A stretch of DNA of 64,000 nt from Diaphorobacter sp. HDW4B (GTDB lineage: Bacteria > Pseudomonadota > Gammaproteobacteria > Burkholderiales > Burkholderiaceae_C). The notes beneath the pieces are model-generated. The model was not told the DNA's origin and ran no database searches. It worked only from the letters and a program-made list of their open reading frames with translations. Where the stretch lies: the NCBI RefSeq assembly GCF_011305535.1, contig NZ_CP049906.1, forward strand, positions 186,001 through 250,000, read 5' to 3'. Both the position numbers and the translations under genes were made by a program. Positions 10,059 through 18,262 of the stretch are shown here, one piece after another; the stretch's first letter is position 1, and the number at the start of each line of letters is the position of its first letter.

Positions 10059-10562
10059 AGATCCCCCCGACCTTTTAGGTGGCTCCGATAGACAAACCGG
10101 AATGGTCAGCAGAGTAACCGCTCACTTTTGAATCAGTTCCGACAGACTCGCTCCTATTTAGTTAACTTCGGTAAAGCTTATCGACCAGCTGCATCGGCTG
10201 AAAAACGGCTTTCAACTCTCAAAACAGGTGGCTTTGATGTTCGTCTATATTCCGAGTGGATACACATCGAAATACTCTGAATCGATTGAGTTGATCCGGT
10301 GAAAACTCAAAAAAGGGTTGCGTTGAACGTACAGGGCTCAGAGGGCATTCCAGCCATGTCGACATAGCCACCGGCGAGTACCAATGCGGCTGCAAGCGCA
10401 TCCTCAAACACGCCAGCGCGACCCACGTGGGCTCGCATTGCTTTCGGCATCTGTTTCCGGGTAAACAAAGTCGTAAACACCAAATGGGACTTGGGTGACG
10501 CTGGTGGAGCGCACGCTACGCGCGCTCACCATCCTGTCTGCGATGGTGACTACGGGGTTGAA
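10059..10562. other. Gene-poor intergenic stretch, probably degenerate DNA
   Basis: About 500 bp upstream of the giant operon has no convincing gene. The part next to ATG 10058 must carry that operon's promoter, but I see no clear -35/-10 pair. Around 10485-10545 the plus strand encodes a short phrase (TLVERTLRALTILSAM) vaguely like the catalytic core of IS30-type transposases, without any supporting flanks. GC content is lower than in the neighbouring genes. I read it as a scar of past rearrangement. Confidence 0.4.
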
Positions 10563-10673
10563 CTACGAAATTGGTGATGTTTTTTTCTGCGCCTGCTTTC
10601 GCTTGCGCGGCAAGTCAGAGAGGTAGGCGCGCGCCTGAGTGAATGGCATCACATCATTGGCTGAAAAGCCCAT
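10563..10673 (-). pseudogene. Truncated Phd/YefM-type antitoxin remnant
   Basis: A 36-residue frame starting at ATG 10673 contains DVMPFTQARAYLSDL, which matches the conserved N-terminal DNA-binding helix of Phd-type antitoxins (pattern: P-F-x-x-A-R-x-x-L-S-x-L). After that point the sequence turns into a lysine-rich tail and stops, where a complete antitoxin would run to about 75-90 residues. No toxin (RelE, Doc or VapC type) follows. The frame is also open upstream to 10811, but that extension shows nothing recognisable. Best read as a broken toxin-antitoxin locus; the motif is short, so confidence is limited. Confidence 0.4.
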
Positions 10674-10878
10674 GACCTGCACTCCGAAGGTTGAAGACGG
10701 AATTCTGTACTGAATATCTCGGAACCGCTTGCGCAGCCAAGTACTCCCGTCATTCCCCGGATCGGATGGAGGGTGCCAATGCACAGTTACCAACCAACGT
10801 TCACGATCCATCTCCAGCCTTTTCCAGGAATTGCTTCAGTGTTCACATCCGTCGACGCTGCCTACGGATGGAACAGCT

Positions 10879-11805
10879 TCAACGCCCCCAACGCAAGACC
10901 AAGGGGTCGAGTCGGCGCGCGATGTCCAGCAGTTCGCGCCGCGTTTCAGGGTGCATGGGCGGCAGCGGGTGCCTTGGGGCGTCGCACGCGATCACGCCGC
11001 CTTCCTTCATGAGGGCCTTTGCTGCCAGCATGCCTGCTTGCCGGTTTTCATGGTTGATGAGCGGAAGCCATTTTTGATAGTTGGCAAATGCGGCGTCCAT
11101 GTCACCTTGCCTGTGAGCATCGATGATGGTGCGGATGCCGTCCGGGAAGCCGCCTCCGGTCATGGCGCCCGTGGCACCGGCATGCAGGTCGGCCAGAAGT
11201 GTGATCGCCTCTTCCCCATCCCAAGGGCCTTCGATGAATTCGCCACCCAGGCGGATCAACTCGCGCAGTTTGTTGGCCGCGCCAGCCGTCTCCATCTTGA
11301 AATACGACACATGCTCGATGTCGCGGGCCATGCCTGCAAGAAACACGGGCGACAGCGCCGTGCCGCTGGCTGGCGCATCCTGGATCATGATGGGAATGTC
11401 GATGGCATCGGACACGCGGGCATAGAACTCGTGAATCTGCGGCTCGGGCACGCGAAAGGTCGCACCGTGATATGGCGGCATCACCATGACCATCGCCGCA
11501 CCCATATCTTGCGCCCGGCGACTGCGTGCAGCGCAAATCTGGCTGGCGTAGTGCGTGGTGGTGACGATCACCGGCACCCTGCCCGCCACATGCTCGAGCA
11601 CAGTGCGCGTGATGATCTCGCGCTCTTCGTCGGACAAAGAAAACTGTTCGGAGAAATTCGCAAGAATCGCAAGGCCGTCCACTCCGGCGTCGATCATGAA
11701 GTCCACCGCGCGCCGCTGGCTTGCCAGATCGAGGGCTCCGTCCTCTTGAAAGGTCGTTGGAAGGACGGGGAAGATGCCGCCGTAAGGCGTCGCTGGATGG
11801 GTCAT
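10879..11805 (-). CDS. araD: L-2-keto-3-deoxyarabonate dehydratase (DHDPS/NAL superfamily)
   Basis: 308 residues with the DapA/NanA barrel pattern. The Schiff-base lysine is K170 in SYFKMET, and the catalytic tyrosine region (PPYHGATFRVPE) lies near residues 110-121. It closely resembles, from memory, the Azospirillum brasilense enzyme that converts L-2-keto-3-deoxyarabonate to 2-oxoglutarate semialdehyde, including the stretches FSEQF, QDAPASGTALS, EGPWDGEEAITLL and LPLINHENRQ. It is the last gene of a minus-strand operon behind the semialdehyde dehydrogenase that would use its product (gap 109 bp). The symbol follows Azospirillum nomenclature and is not E. coli ribulose-phosphate epimerase AraD. 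The sister function, 5-dehydro-4-deoxyglucarate dehydratase, fits the neighbours less well. Confidence 0.88.
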   Translation of the reverse strand: MTHPATPYGGIFPVLPTTFQEDGALDLASQRRAVDFMIDAGVDGLAILANFSEQFSLSDEEREIITRTVLEHVAGRVPVIVTTTHYASQICAARSRRAQDMGAAMVMVMPPYHGATFRVPEPQIHEFYARVSDAIDIPIMIQDAPASGTALSPVFLAGMARDIEHVSYFKMETAGAANKLRELIRLGGEFIEGPWDGEEAITLLADLHAGATGAMTGGGFPDGIRTIIDAHRQGDMDAAFANYQKWLPLINHENRQAGMLAAKALMKEGGVIACDAPRHPLPPMHPETRRELLDIARRLDPLVLRWGR

Positions 11806-11914
11806 GGCTTGTGTACTCCTGGTGAATGGGGAGGAATCAGTGCATACGATCGCGCAAGGTTTGAACGACGATGGACTGTCCTCCTGTGGTGAGGTTGAAA
11901 CGTGGGTCTGAGAG

Positions 11915-13510
11915 TCAGTGCGGAACCGACTCCGTGGTCGGCCGACCCGCGACGCGACGACGCAGGTGCAAGGGATTGGCTGCCTGCAAGGCTTTGGGCA
12001 GCAGCGCGTCGGGCAAGTTTTGATAACACACGGGTCGCATGAAGCGCTCGATGGCGGCTGTGCCTACCGATGTGCTGCGGCCATCGGAGGTTGCAGGGAA
12101 AGGACCTCCGTGCACCATCGCATCGCAGACTTCGACACCGGTGGGAAATCCGTTGACCAGAATGCGCCCGACCTTGCGCTCCAGAATCGGCAACACGGCC
12201 TGGGCGAGTTCGATGTCTTCCTGGCTGTCGGTGTCGATCTGCAATGTGCCCGTCAGTTGGCCCTCAAGGCGCTCAAGCATGGCGAGCAGTTCAGTCCGAT
12301 CCTGGCACACAACGATGGTGCCCTGCGGGCCAAAAACTTCTTCCGGCATGCGGTCGCCGCGCAGCACATCGGATGCCCGCAAACGGATCAATGTCACCTG
12401 CGCACGTCCTTTCGTTGCGCGGCCACTGGCAATGATTTCAGCGCCCGGCTGCTGGGACTCTCGCTGCACACCTGCATCGAATGCGCGTGCAATACCGGCC
12501 GTCAGCATGACGCCCGGATCGCACTCCGCAATGGCCTTTTTTGCCGCCACAAGGAAGCGATCAAGATCCGGTCCCGCCAATGCCAGAGCCAGTCCGGGAT
12601 TGGTACAGAACTGCCCCACTCCCATCGTCAGGGAGCCAACATAGTCGCGGGCCAATGCTTCGGCACGTTGGGCCAACGCCGAAGGAAAGAAGAGCGTCGG
12701 GTTGATGCTGCTCATCTCTGCAAAGACTGGGATGGGCTGCGCACGTTGGGCAGCGATACGAACCAATGCCATGCCGCCTGATCTCGAACCGGTGAATCCC
12801 ACCGCCTGAATGGCAGGGTGCGCGACCAATGCCGCGCCGATTTCGTATCCGGCTTCGGTGAGCATGGCGAACACGCCGGGCGGCAGTTTCGCAGCAGCCA
12901 CCGCATCCTGGATGACGCGGCCCACCATCTCCGAAGTGCCCGGATGGGCTGGGTGCGCCTTGACCACAACGGGGCATCCCGCAGCCAGTGCCGCCGCCGT
13001 GTCACCACCCGCGACGGAGAACGCCAGTGGGAAGTTGCTCGCCCCAAATACCGCCACAGGCCCCAGTGCGATCCGTTGCATGGCCAGCAGACTGCGTGGC
13101 GGCTGTCGCTCGGGCAATGGAGGTTCGATGCGGGCATCGAGTGCGTCGCCACTGCGCACCAGCGATGCAAACATGCGAAGCTGTCCTGCAGTACGGCTGC
13201 GCTCGCCTTCCAGACGCGCACGGGGCAAGCCCGTTTCTGCCATGGCGCGTGCCACCAGTCCATCGCCCAACGCCTCGATGCGCGCAGCGATATCTTCCAG
13301 AAACGCGGCCCTCACCTCCGCACTGGTGTTGCGGTAAGCGTCGAAATCTCGCTGCGCCGCGCGTGCTGCCTGCTCCACGTCCTCATGCGTGGCGCTGGCG
13401 AACGCGGGTTGCGCAATGGACTGGCCAGTCGTTGCATCCATGGCCTGATACTCTGCCCCGCGCCCACGTCGGGCCTGACCGGAGATGAGCAGATCACCTG
13501 TGATCGTCAT
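11915..13510 (-). CDS. araE: 2-oxoglutarate-semialdehyde dehydrogenase (NADP-type aldehyde dehydrogenase)
   Basis: 531 residues from ATG 13510; this start is chosen because AAGG lies just upstream and the longer frame adds only a non-conserved extension. It is an aldehyde dehydrogenase oxidising the five-carbon semialdehyde to 2-oxoglutarate with NAD(P)+. Visible motifs: FGASNFPLAFSVAG near 155-168 (cofactor and substrate loop), GFTGS at 238-242, general-base Glu265 in FAEMSSINP, and nucleophile Cys302 in GVGQFCTNPG. These spellings are typical of the KGSADH branch found in non-phosphorylating pentose pathways rather than GabD. It lies between araD and the Bug gene, all on one strand, so the operon ends in the TCA cycle. 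Confidence 0.87.
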   Translation of the reverse strand: MTITGDLLISGQARRGRGAEYQAMDATTGQSIAQPAFASATHEDVEQAARAAQRDFDAYRNTSAEVRAAFLEDIAARIEALGDGLVARAMAETGLPRARLEGERSRTAGQLRMFASLVRSGDALDARIEPPLPERQPPRSLLAMQRIALGPVAVFGASNFPLAFSVAGGDTAAALAAGCPVVVKAHPAHPGTSEMVGRVIQDAVAAAKLPPGVFAMLTEAGYEIGAALVAHPAIQAVGFTGSRSGGMALVRIAAQRAQPIPVFAEMSSINPTLFFPSALAQRAEALARDYVGSLTMGVGQFCTNPGLALALAGPDLDRFLVAAKKAIAECDPGVMLTAGIARAFDAGVQRESQQPGAEIIASGRATKGRAQVTLIRLRASDVLRGDRMPEEVFGPQGTIVVCQDRTELLAMLERLEGQLTGTLQIDTDSQEDIELAQAVLPILERKVGRILVNGFPTGVEVCDAMVHGGPFPATSDGRSTSVGTAAIERFMRPVCYQNLPDALLPKALQAANPLHLRRRVAGRPTTESVPH

Positions 13511-13595
13511 ATGAAAGAACCTTGCATTCAGTGGTAGTCGCACCGAGCACGCGATTCGCGGCAAGCTGCTGCGAAGGCGGCACGGTGCATGGTGG

Positions 13596-14603
13596 TCAAC
13601 TCGCCTTGATGCCGTTCTTTTTGCTGATCTCGCCCCACAGCTTGTAGTTGTCGCGGGTCACTTGAGCCAGCCGCTCTGGTGTGCCACCACCGACCATGTC
13701 GCCGTTCTTGACGATGGCATTGGTGACCGCTGGCGCAGCAATGGCCGCGTTCAGCGCGGCATTGGCCTTGCGCACGATTTCCGGGTCCAGATTCGGTGGG
13801 CCCCAGAGGCCCACGAACACGGTCACGTGGAAGTCCTTGAGTCCCGCCTCTGCGGCGGTGGGCACGTTGGGCAGGGCCGGAAGACGCTCGGATCCGGTCA
13901 CCACGATGGGTCGCAGTCGTCCCGCGTTGATGAAGGGGATCAGCAGCGAGGCCGCATCGACGATGCAAGGCACCTGATTGCCCACCACATCCTGAATCGC
14001 CGGAGCACTGCCCTTGTAGGGAATCTGGTTCATGGCAGGCAGATCAGCGCGCTCGCGCAAGTGCTCCATCGCCAGATGGGTGTTGCCGCCGCTCCCGCCC
14101 GTGGCATAGCTGAAGCCCTTGGACTTGACCTCGTTGCGCACCCAGGTGCGGAATTCATCGAGCGTGCGTGCAGGAGATGCCGGGTTGACGCACAGCACGA
14201 GTTGCGACTCCAGAATCATTCCGATGGGCGTGAAGTCCAGCGGGTTGGGCGATGGTGTCGAATAAGTGTGCGGGTTGATCGTGAAGCTCGTGTTGGCAAC
14301 CAGCAGCTTGTAGCTGTCACGCAGACGCAGCGCTTCTGCCGCCGCCAGGTTGCCCGAAGCACCCGGTTTGTTCTCGACCACGAATGGCTGACCGAGCGCT
14401 GCCGCAAGCCCATTGGTGACAAAGCGCGCACCTGCATCGGTCAAGCCGCCCGGCGGATAGCCCACCAGCAACGAAACCGGCTTGGTAGGCCATGTCGTGG
14501 CAGCCATGGCGGAGGTGGTGCCGAAGCCTGTCAGCACTCCTCCCACGGCAGCTGTCGTGGTGGAGAGAAAGGTGCGTCGCGTTGTGGTGGTTGTCTTTGA
14601 CAT
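13596..14603 (-). CDS. Bug/TctC-family periplasmic solute-binding protein
   Basis: 335 residues starting at ATG 14603, preceded by AGGAG. The N-terminus has a Tat-like signal (TRRTFLS followed by an alanine-rich hydrophobic stretch and AMAA cleavage site). The mature part shows Bug hallmarks: VGYPPGGLTDAGAR (ligand loop), VVENKPGASGN and YKGSAPAIQDVVGNQV. It sits between the L-arabonate dehydratase and the semialdehyde dehydrogenase, so it probably captures the sugar acid fed into this operon (for example L-arabonate). No TctA/TctB membrane genes are in the window, so the permease must be encoded elsewhere or the protein acts as a sensor. Ligand is inferred from context only. Confidence 0.9.
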   Translation of the reverse strand: MSKTTTTTRRTFLSTTTAAVGGVLTGFGTTSAMAATTWPTKPVSLLVGYPPGGLTDAGARFVTNGLAAALGQPFVVENKPGASGNLAAAEALRLRDSYKLLVANTSFTINPHTYSTPSPNPLDFTPIGMILESQLVLCVNPASPARTLDEFRTWVRNEVKSKGFSYATGGSGGNTHLAMEHLRERADLPAMNQIPYKGSAPAIQDVVGNQVPCIVDAASLLIPFINAGRLRPIVVTGSERLPALPNVPTAAEAGLKDFHVTVFVGLWGPPNLDPEIVRKANAALNAAIAAPAVTNAIVKNGDMVGGGTPERLAQVTRDNYKLWGEISKKNGIKAS

Positions 14604-14644
14604 AGCGTCTCCTGGTTGTGTTGGCTGTGATGGGATCAATGGGA

Positions 14645-16381
14645 TCAATGGGAGTGGCGGGGCACGGCCGATCCACGGCAGCCCACAAGAAAGTCCAGGT
14701 CGCAGCCCTCGTCGGCCTGCAAGACATGGTTGACATAGAGACGGCGGTAACCACCATCCGCTGGAGCGGGGTCCAACTGAACCTCTGCCATGCGACGCTG
14801 GTATTCGTCCTCGGGAATGTCCAGATGCAGACGGCCTGCGTCGCTGTCCAACTCGATCCAGTCCCCATCGCGCACGATCGCGAGTGGCCCACCGGCCGAA
14901 GCCTCGGGCGCGACGTGCAATACGACCGTGCCGTAAGCGGTGCCGCTCATGCGCGCATCGGAGATGCGCACCATGTCCTTGACGCCCTGACGCAGCAGCT
15001 TGGGAGGCAAACCCATATTGCCCACTTCAGCCATGCCGGGGTACCCACGCGGACCGCAGCGCTTGAGCACCAGTACCGAGCTGGCATCCACATCCAGGCT
15101 CTCGTCGACGATGCGTTCCTTGTAGTGCTCCAGATTCTCGAAGACGACCGCCCGTCCTCGGTGCTTGAGCAGTGCGGGGGTGGCGGCCGAAGGTTTGATG
15201 ACGGCACCTCGTGGCGACAGATTGCCACGCAGGATCCGGATGCTGCCATCCGCAATCAGTGGCTTGTCGAGGGGGCGGATCACCTCATCGTCATAGCTCG
15301 GAGCGTCTTTGACGTTGTCCCAGATGGAGCGACCGTTGACGGTCAGTGCCTGTGGGTGGGGCAGCAAATTCGCCTCGCCCATGCGTCGCAGCACGGCTGG
15401 CAACCCACCTGCGTAGTAGAACTCCTCCATCAGGAAACGTCCCGAAGGCATCAAGTCAACGATGGTCGGCATGCCTTGGCCCACACGGCTCCAGTCTTCC
15501 AGTTCCAGTGGCACGCCGATACGACCTGCAATGGCTTTGAGATGGATGACCGCGTTGGTGGATCCGCCGATGGCAGCATTGACCCGGATGGCGTTCTCGA
15601 AGGCTTCGCGCGTCAGGATTTTGGACAGCGTCAATCCTTCCTTGGCCATCTCGACGATGCGCATGCCTGACATGTGCGCCAGCACATAGCGCCGCGAATC
15701 CACGGCGGGGATCGCCGCGTTGTGCGGCAAGCTGGTGCCAAGCGATTCGGCCATGCAAGCCATGGTGGATGCGGTCCCCATGGTGTTGCAGGTACCGGCA
15801 GAACGCGACATGCCCGCCTCGGCCGAGAGAAATTTGTGCAGATCGATCTCGCCGGCCTTCAGCGATTCATGCAGTTGCCACACCGCCGTGCCGGAGCCGA
15901 TGTTCTTGCCATCGAGCTTGCCATTGAGCATCGGGCCACCTGTCACCACGATGGCGGGCACGTCCACGCTGGCGGCACCCATCAACAAGGCAGGCGTTGT
16001 CTTGTCGCAGCCGCACAGCAGCACCACGGCATCAATCGGGTTGCCGCGAATCGCTTCCTCGACATCCATTGACGCCAGATTGCGGGTCAGCATCGCGGTG
16101 GGTCGCAGGTTGGACTCGCCGCTGGAAAACACCGGAAATTCGACCGGGAAGCCCCCCGCTTCGTAGATGCCGCGCTTGACGTGCTCCGCAATCTTGCGGA
16201 AATGCGCGTTGCAAGGCGTGAGCTCCGACCACGTATTGCAAATGCCGATGACCGGACGGCCATCGAATTCGTGATCCGGCAGCCCCTGATTCTTCATCCA
16301 GCTCCGATACATGAAGCCGTTCTTGTCGTGGGAGCCGAACCATTCGGTAGAGCGAAGTTTGGGCTTTTGCTTGGTGGTCAT
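14645..16381 (-). CDS. araC: L-arabonate dehydratase (IlvD/EDD family)
   Basis: 578 residues from ATG 16381, close to the 579 of the Rhizobium leguminosarum L-arabonate dehydratase. It dehydrates L-arabonate to L-2-keto-3-deoxyarabonate with a [2Fe-2S] cluster and Mg2+. Candidate cluster cysteines are Cys57 (ELTPCNAH), Cys125 (CGCDKTTP) and Cys198 (AGTCNTMG), the same spacing as in characterised sugar-acid dehydratases. The C-terminal YGTVVLHVAPEA and a conserved late Ser-Gly region fit the active site. It is the first gene of the operon, divergent from a LysR gene across 129 bp. A xylonate- or galactonate-preferring homologue cannot be excluded, but the araD/araE partners favour arabonate. 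The symbol follows Azospirillum usage and is not the E. coli AraC regulator. Confidence 0.85.
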   Translation of the reverse strand: MTTKQKPKLRSTEWFGSHDKNGFMYRSWMKNQGLPDHEFDGRPVIGICNTWSELTPCNAHFRKIAEHVKRGIYEAGGFPVEFPVFSSGESNLRPTAMLTRNLASMDVEEAIRGNPIDAVVLLCGCDKTTPALLMGAASVDVPAIVVTGGPMLNGKLDGKNIGSGTAVWQLHESLKAGEIDLHKFLSAEAGMSRSAGTCNTMGTASTMACMAESLGTSLPHNAAIPAVDSRRYVLAHMSGMRIVEMAKEGLTLSKILTREAFENAIRVNAAIGGSTNAVIHLKAIAGRIGVPLELEDWSRVGQGMPTIVDLMPSGRFLMEEFYYAGGLPAVLRRMGEANLLPHPQALTVNGRSIWDNVKDAPSYDDEVIRPLDKPLIADGSIRILRGNLSPRGAVIKPSAATPALLKHRGRAVVFENLEHYKERIVDESLDVDASSVLVLKRCGPRGYPGMAEVGNMGLPPKLLRQGVKDMVRISDARMSGTAYGTVVLHVAPEASAGGPLAIVRDGDWIELDSDAGRLHLDIPEDEYQRRMAEVQLDPAPADGGYRRLYVNHVLQADEGCDLDFLVGCRGSAVPRHSH

Positions 16382-16510
16382 CGTAGGGCCTATTGAGAAA
16401 TTGCCTGCCCGTCGGGGCAAACGCAGGCGCTACTTTAGATATTGTTTTGTTATTCTTCCAATGAAAATACAGCCACTTTGGATATCAATTTTGGCATTGA
16501 TGGAAACCCT

Positions 16511-17461
16511 ATGAGCACCGCTGCCCCCCGATTTATCCGTTCGCGCTTGAAGACAAGACAGCTCACGCTGCTGGTGGCACTGGCCGATGAAGGCAACATC
16601 CACCGAGCTGCCGATGTATTGGCCATGACGCAACCCGCAGCCTCCAAAATGCTGCGTGAACTGGAGCAGCTGCTGGGAGTTCCCTTGTTCGAGCGCCTGT
16701 CCCGCGGTGTGCGCCCCACGGAATACGGACTTGCATTGATCCGCCACGCGCGCCTGCTGATTGAAAGCCTGGACCAGGCCCATGACGAAATTGCCGGGCT
16801 CAAGGAGGGACTGGCAGGTCACGTGCGTGTCGGAAGCATCACGTCGCCCGCCGTGAGCCTGCTTCCCGCAGCCGTCTCCGAAGTCAAGGCACGCTGGCCC
16901 AGCCTGACCGTGACGGTCGAAGTGGAAAGCAGCAACATCCTGTTGGACCGTCTTGCGCAGGAGCGTCTGGATATCGTGGTTGGCCGCTTGTCCATCGAAC
17001 ATGACAAGCTGGGACTTCACTACGAACCATTGGCGGTTGAGCCAGTCAGCGCGGTGGTGCGTCCCCATCACCCATTGATGCAGCACCGTACGCTGAGACT
17101 GTCGCAGTTGGAGGATGTCACCTGGATCGTGCAGCCCATGGGATCGATCCTGCGACACCGCTTCGAGCTGATGTTCCAACGCGCCAGCTTGCGCCCACCC
17201 GTTCGTGTGGTCGAGAGCTCCGCTCCGCTGTTCGTCACCAAACTGATCGAATCCAGCGACATGGTGGCCGTTCTCGCCACCGATGTAGCGAACTACTATG
17301 CAGAGCATGGAATGGTGAAAATCCTGCCACTGGCCATGGATTGCCGCATGGATGACTACGGATTGATCACGCGCGCCGACCGTCTGCTGTCACCTGCTGC
17401 AGAACGCATGTACTCTGCTCTCAAGGATGCGGGGCGATTGATGGGGGAGCAGTCCAAGTAG
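16511..17461 (+). CDS. LysR-family regulator, GbpR-like, of the sugar-acid operon
   Basis: 316 residues from ATG 16511 (MSTAAPRF). The helix-turn-helix spans about residues 15-70 (RQLTLLVALADEGNIHRAAD, then MTQPAASKMLRELEQLLG), followed by the effector-binding domain. The spelling resembles GbpR-type LysR proteins that control sugar uptake in Azospirillum and Agrobacterium. It is divergent from the L-arabonate dehydratase gene, and the 129-bp intergenic region is AT-rich with several TTT/AAA clusters, as expected for a LysR operator. Likely role: induction of the operon by a sugar acid or keto-deoxy acid. No exact operator is claimed. Confidence 0.85.
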   Translation: MSTAAPRFIRSRLKTRQLTLLVALADEGNIHRAADVLAMTQPAASKMLRELEQLLGVPLFERLSRGVRPTEYGLALIRHARLLIESLDQAHDEIAGLKEGLAGHVRVGSITSPAVSLLPAAVSEVKARWPSLTVTVEVESSNILLDRLAQERLDIVVGRLSIEHDKLGLHYEPLAVEPVSAVVRPHHPLMQHRTLRLSQLEDVTWIVQPMGSILRHRFELMFQRASLRPPVRVVESSAPLFVTKLIESSDMVAVLATDVANYYAEHGMVKILPLAMDCRMDDYGLITRADRLLSPAAERMYSALKDAGRLMGEQSK

Positions 17462-17608
17462 GTCGTTGATGGGGCCATCAGTTGATCACGGCAAAAGACA
17501 AACCGCTTCGGCACGTGGCCCATTTGCGAGTCATGGATTCGCGTACTCACCCCGGTGTACTTTCACCATGCATTCGACACGCACACGCGTTGCAGGTGAA
17601 CGCTTGAA

Positions 17609-18070
17609 TCATGCCCCCGCGCGCAACTCGATCGCCAGCATTTCTCCCGTCGCACACACCACGTCACCCGCATGCAGGCTGAGTGCGATGCGCACCTTGC
17701 GTCCGTCCACGCTGATGGGCTCTCCGCGAACCTGCAACTCCGCGCCCTGGGGTGTCGGGTTCTTGAAATCGACTTTGAGTGACGCTGTAACAAAGCGCGG
17801 TGGATCGGCCTGCTCCTCGATCGACAGGCCACGCGCCTGACAGGCGAAGGCTGCGGCGGAAGCCGTACCGTGGCAGTCCATCAGAGACGCAATCATGCCG
17901 CCGTAGACGTGACCCGGCACGCCCCCGCTGTACTGCATGCCGGGCGTGAATCGTGCCTCGGTAGTGCCATCGCGCAAATAGCTCTTGAGTTGATATCCCG
18001 CCGGATTCCCGTGGCCACACCCGTAGCAGTGTGCGTATTTCGACGGGTAGCCATCCTGAATCGCCTTCAT
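17609..18070 (-). CDS. PaaI-type hotdog-fold thioesterase
   Basis: 153 residues. The N-terminal motif C-Y-G-C-G-x-x-N-P-x-G and the central GHVYGGMIASLMDCHGTA are typical of PaaI/YigI-like acyl-CoA thioesterases: helix-borne Gly-Gly followed by the acidic residue Asp65 in the active-site region. It would release free acid and CoA from acyl-CoA. It is divergent from the CoA-transferase gene at 18263, with the palindromic element 18141-18167 in between, so it may clear dead-end CoA esters of the organosulfur pathway. Upstream CAGGAGGATGGAATG gives a strong ribosome-binding site. The substrate is not deducible. Confidence 0.8.
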   Translation of the reverse strand: MKAIQDGYPSKYAHCYGCGHGNPAGYQLKSYLRDGTTEARFTPGMQYSGGVPGHVYGGMIASLMDCHGTASAAAFACQARGLSIEEQADPPRFVTASLKVDFKNPTPQGAELQVRGEPISVDGRKVRIALSLHAGDVVCATGEMLAIELRAGA

Positions 18071-18140
18071 TCCATCCTCCTGTCACTTGTTGAATTGCTG
18101 GCACTCGGATGTGCCCCATGCAGAGCATAGAGCCAAGGGT

Positions 18141-18167
18141 TTGAAAAAAAACTCAATTGAGCATGAA
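18141..18167. promoter_or_regulatory. Palindromic element, copy 1 (CTCAATTGAG core)
   Basis: An eight-A tract followed by the perfect 10-bp palindrome CTCAATTGAG (18152-18161) and then CATGAA. The whole 27-bp block recurs with one mismatch at 29584-29610. It lies between divergent genes: 71 bp before the thioesterase start and 96 bp before the CoA-transferase start. This is direct sequence identity in two promoter regions of CoA-transferase modules, so a shared operator is the simplest reading. The protein that binds it is unknown. Confidence 0.6.
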
Positions 18168-18262
18168 GATGGCCGGAAACATACTTCAACGAGATGACAG
18201 GCAGGTGCATGGACAAATGCCAGTCACACAGCCCATTCTTGAAGTTGGAAGGACGGCAAACG

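Noticed and set aside
10451-10560. Possible IS30-like transposase fragment
   Set aside because: Only one 16-residue phrase looks similar, with no DDE motif or terminal repeats. Not called as a feature of its own; mentioned as weak context.
12039-12644. Plus-strand frames opposite the semialdehyde dehydrogenase
   Set aside because: Shadow frames of a well-supported minus-strand enzyme; no RBS or recognisable protein.
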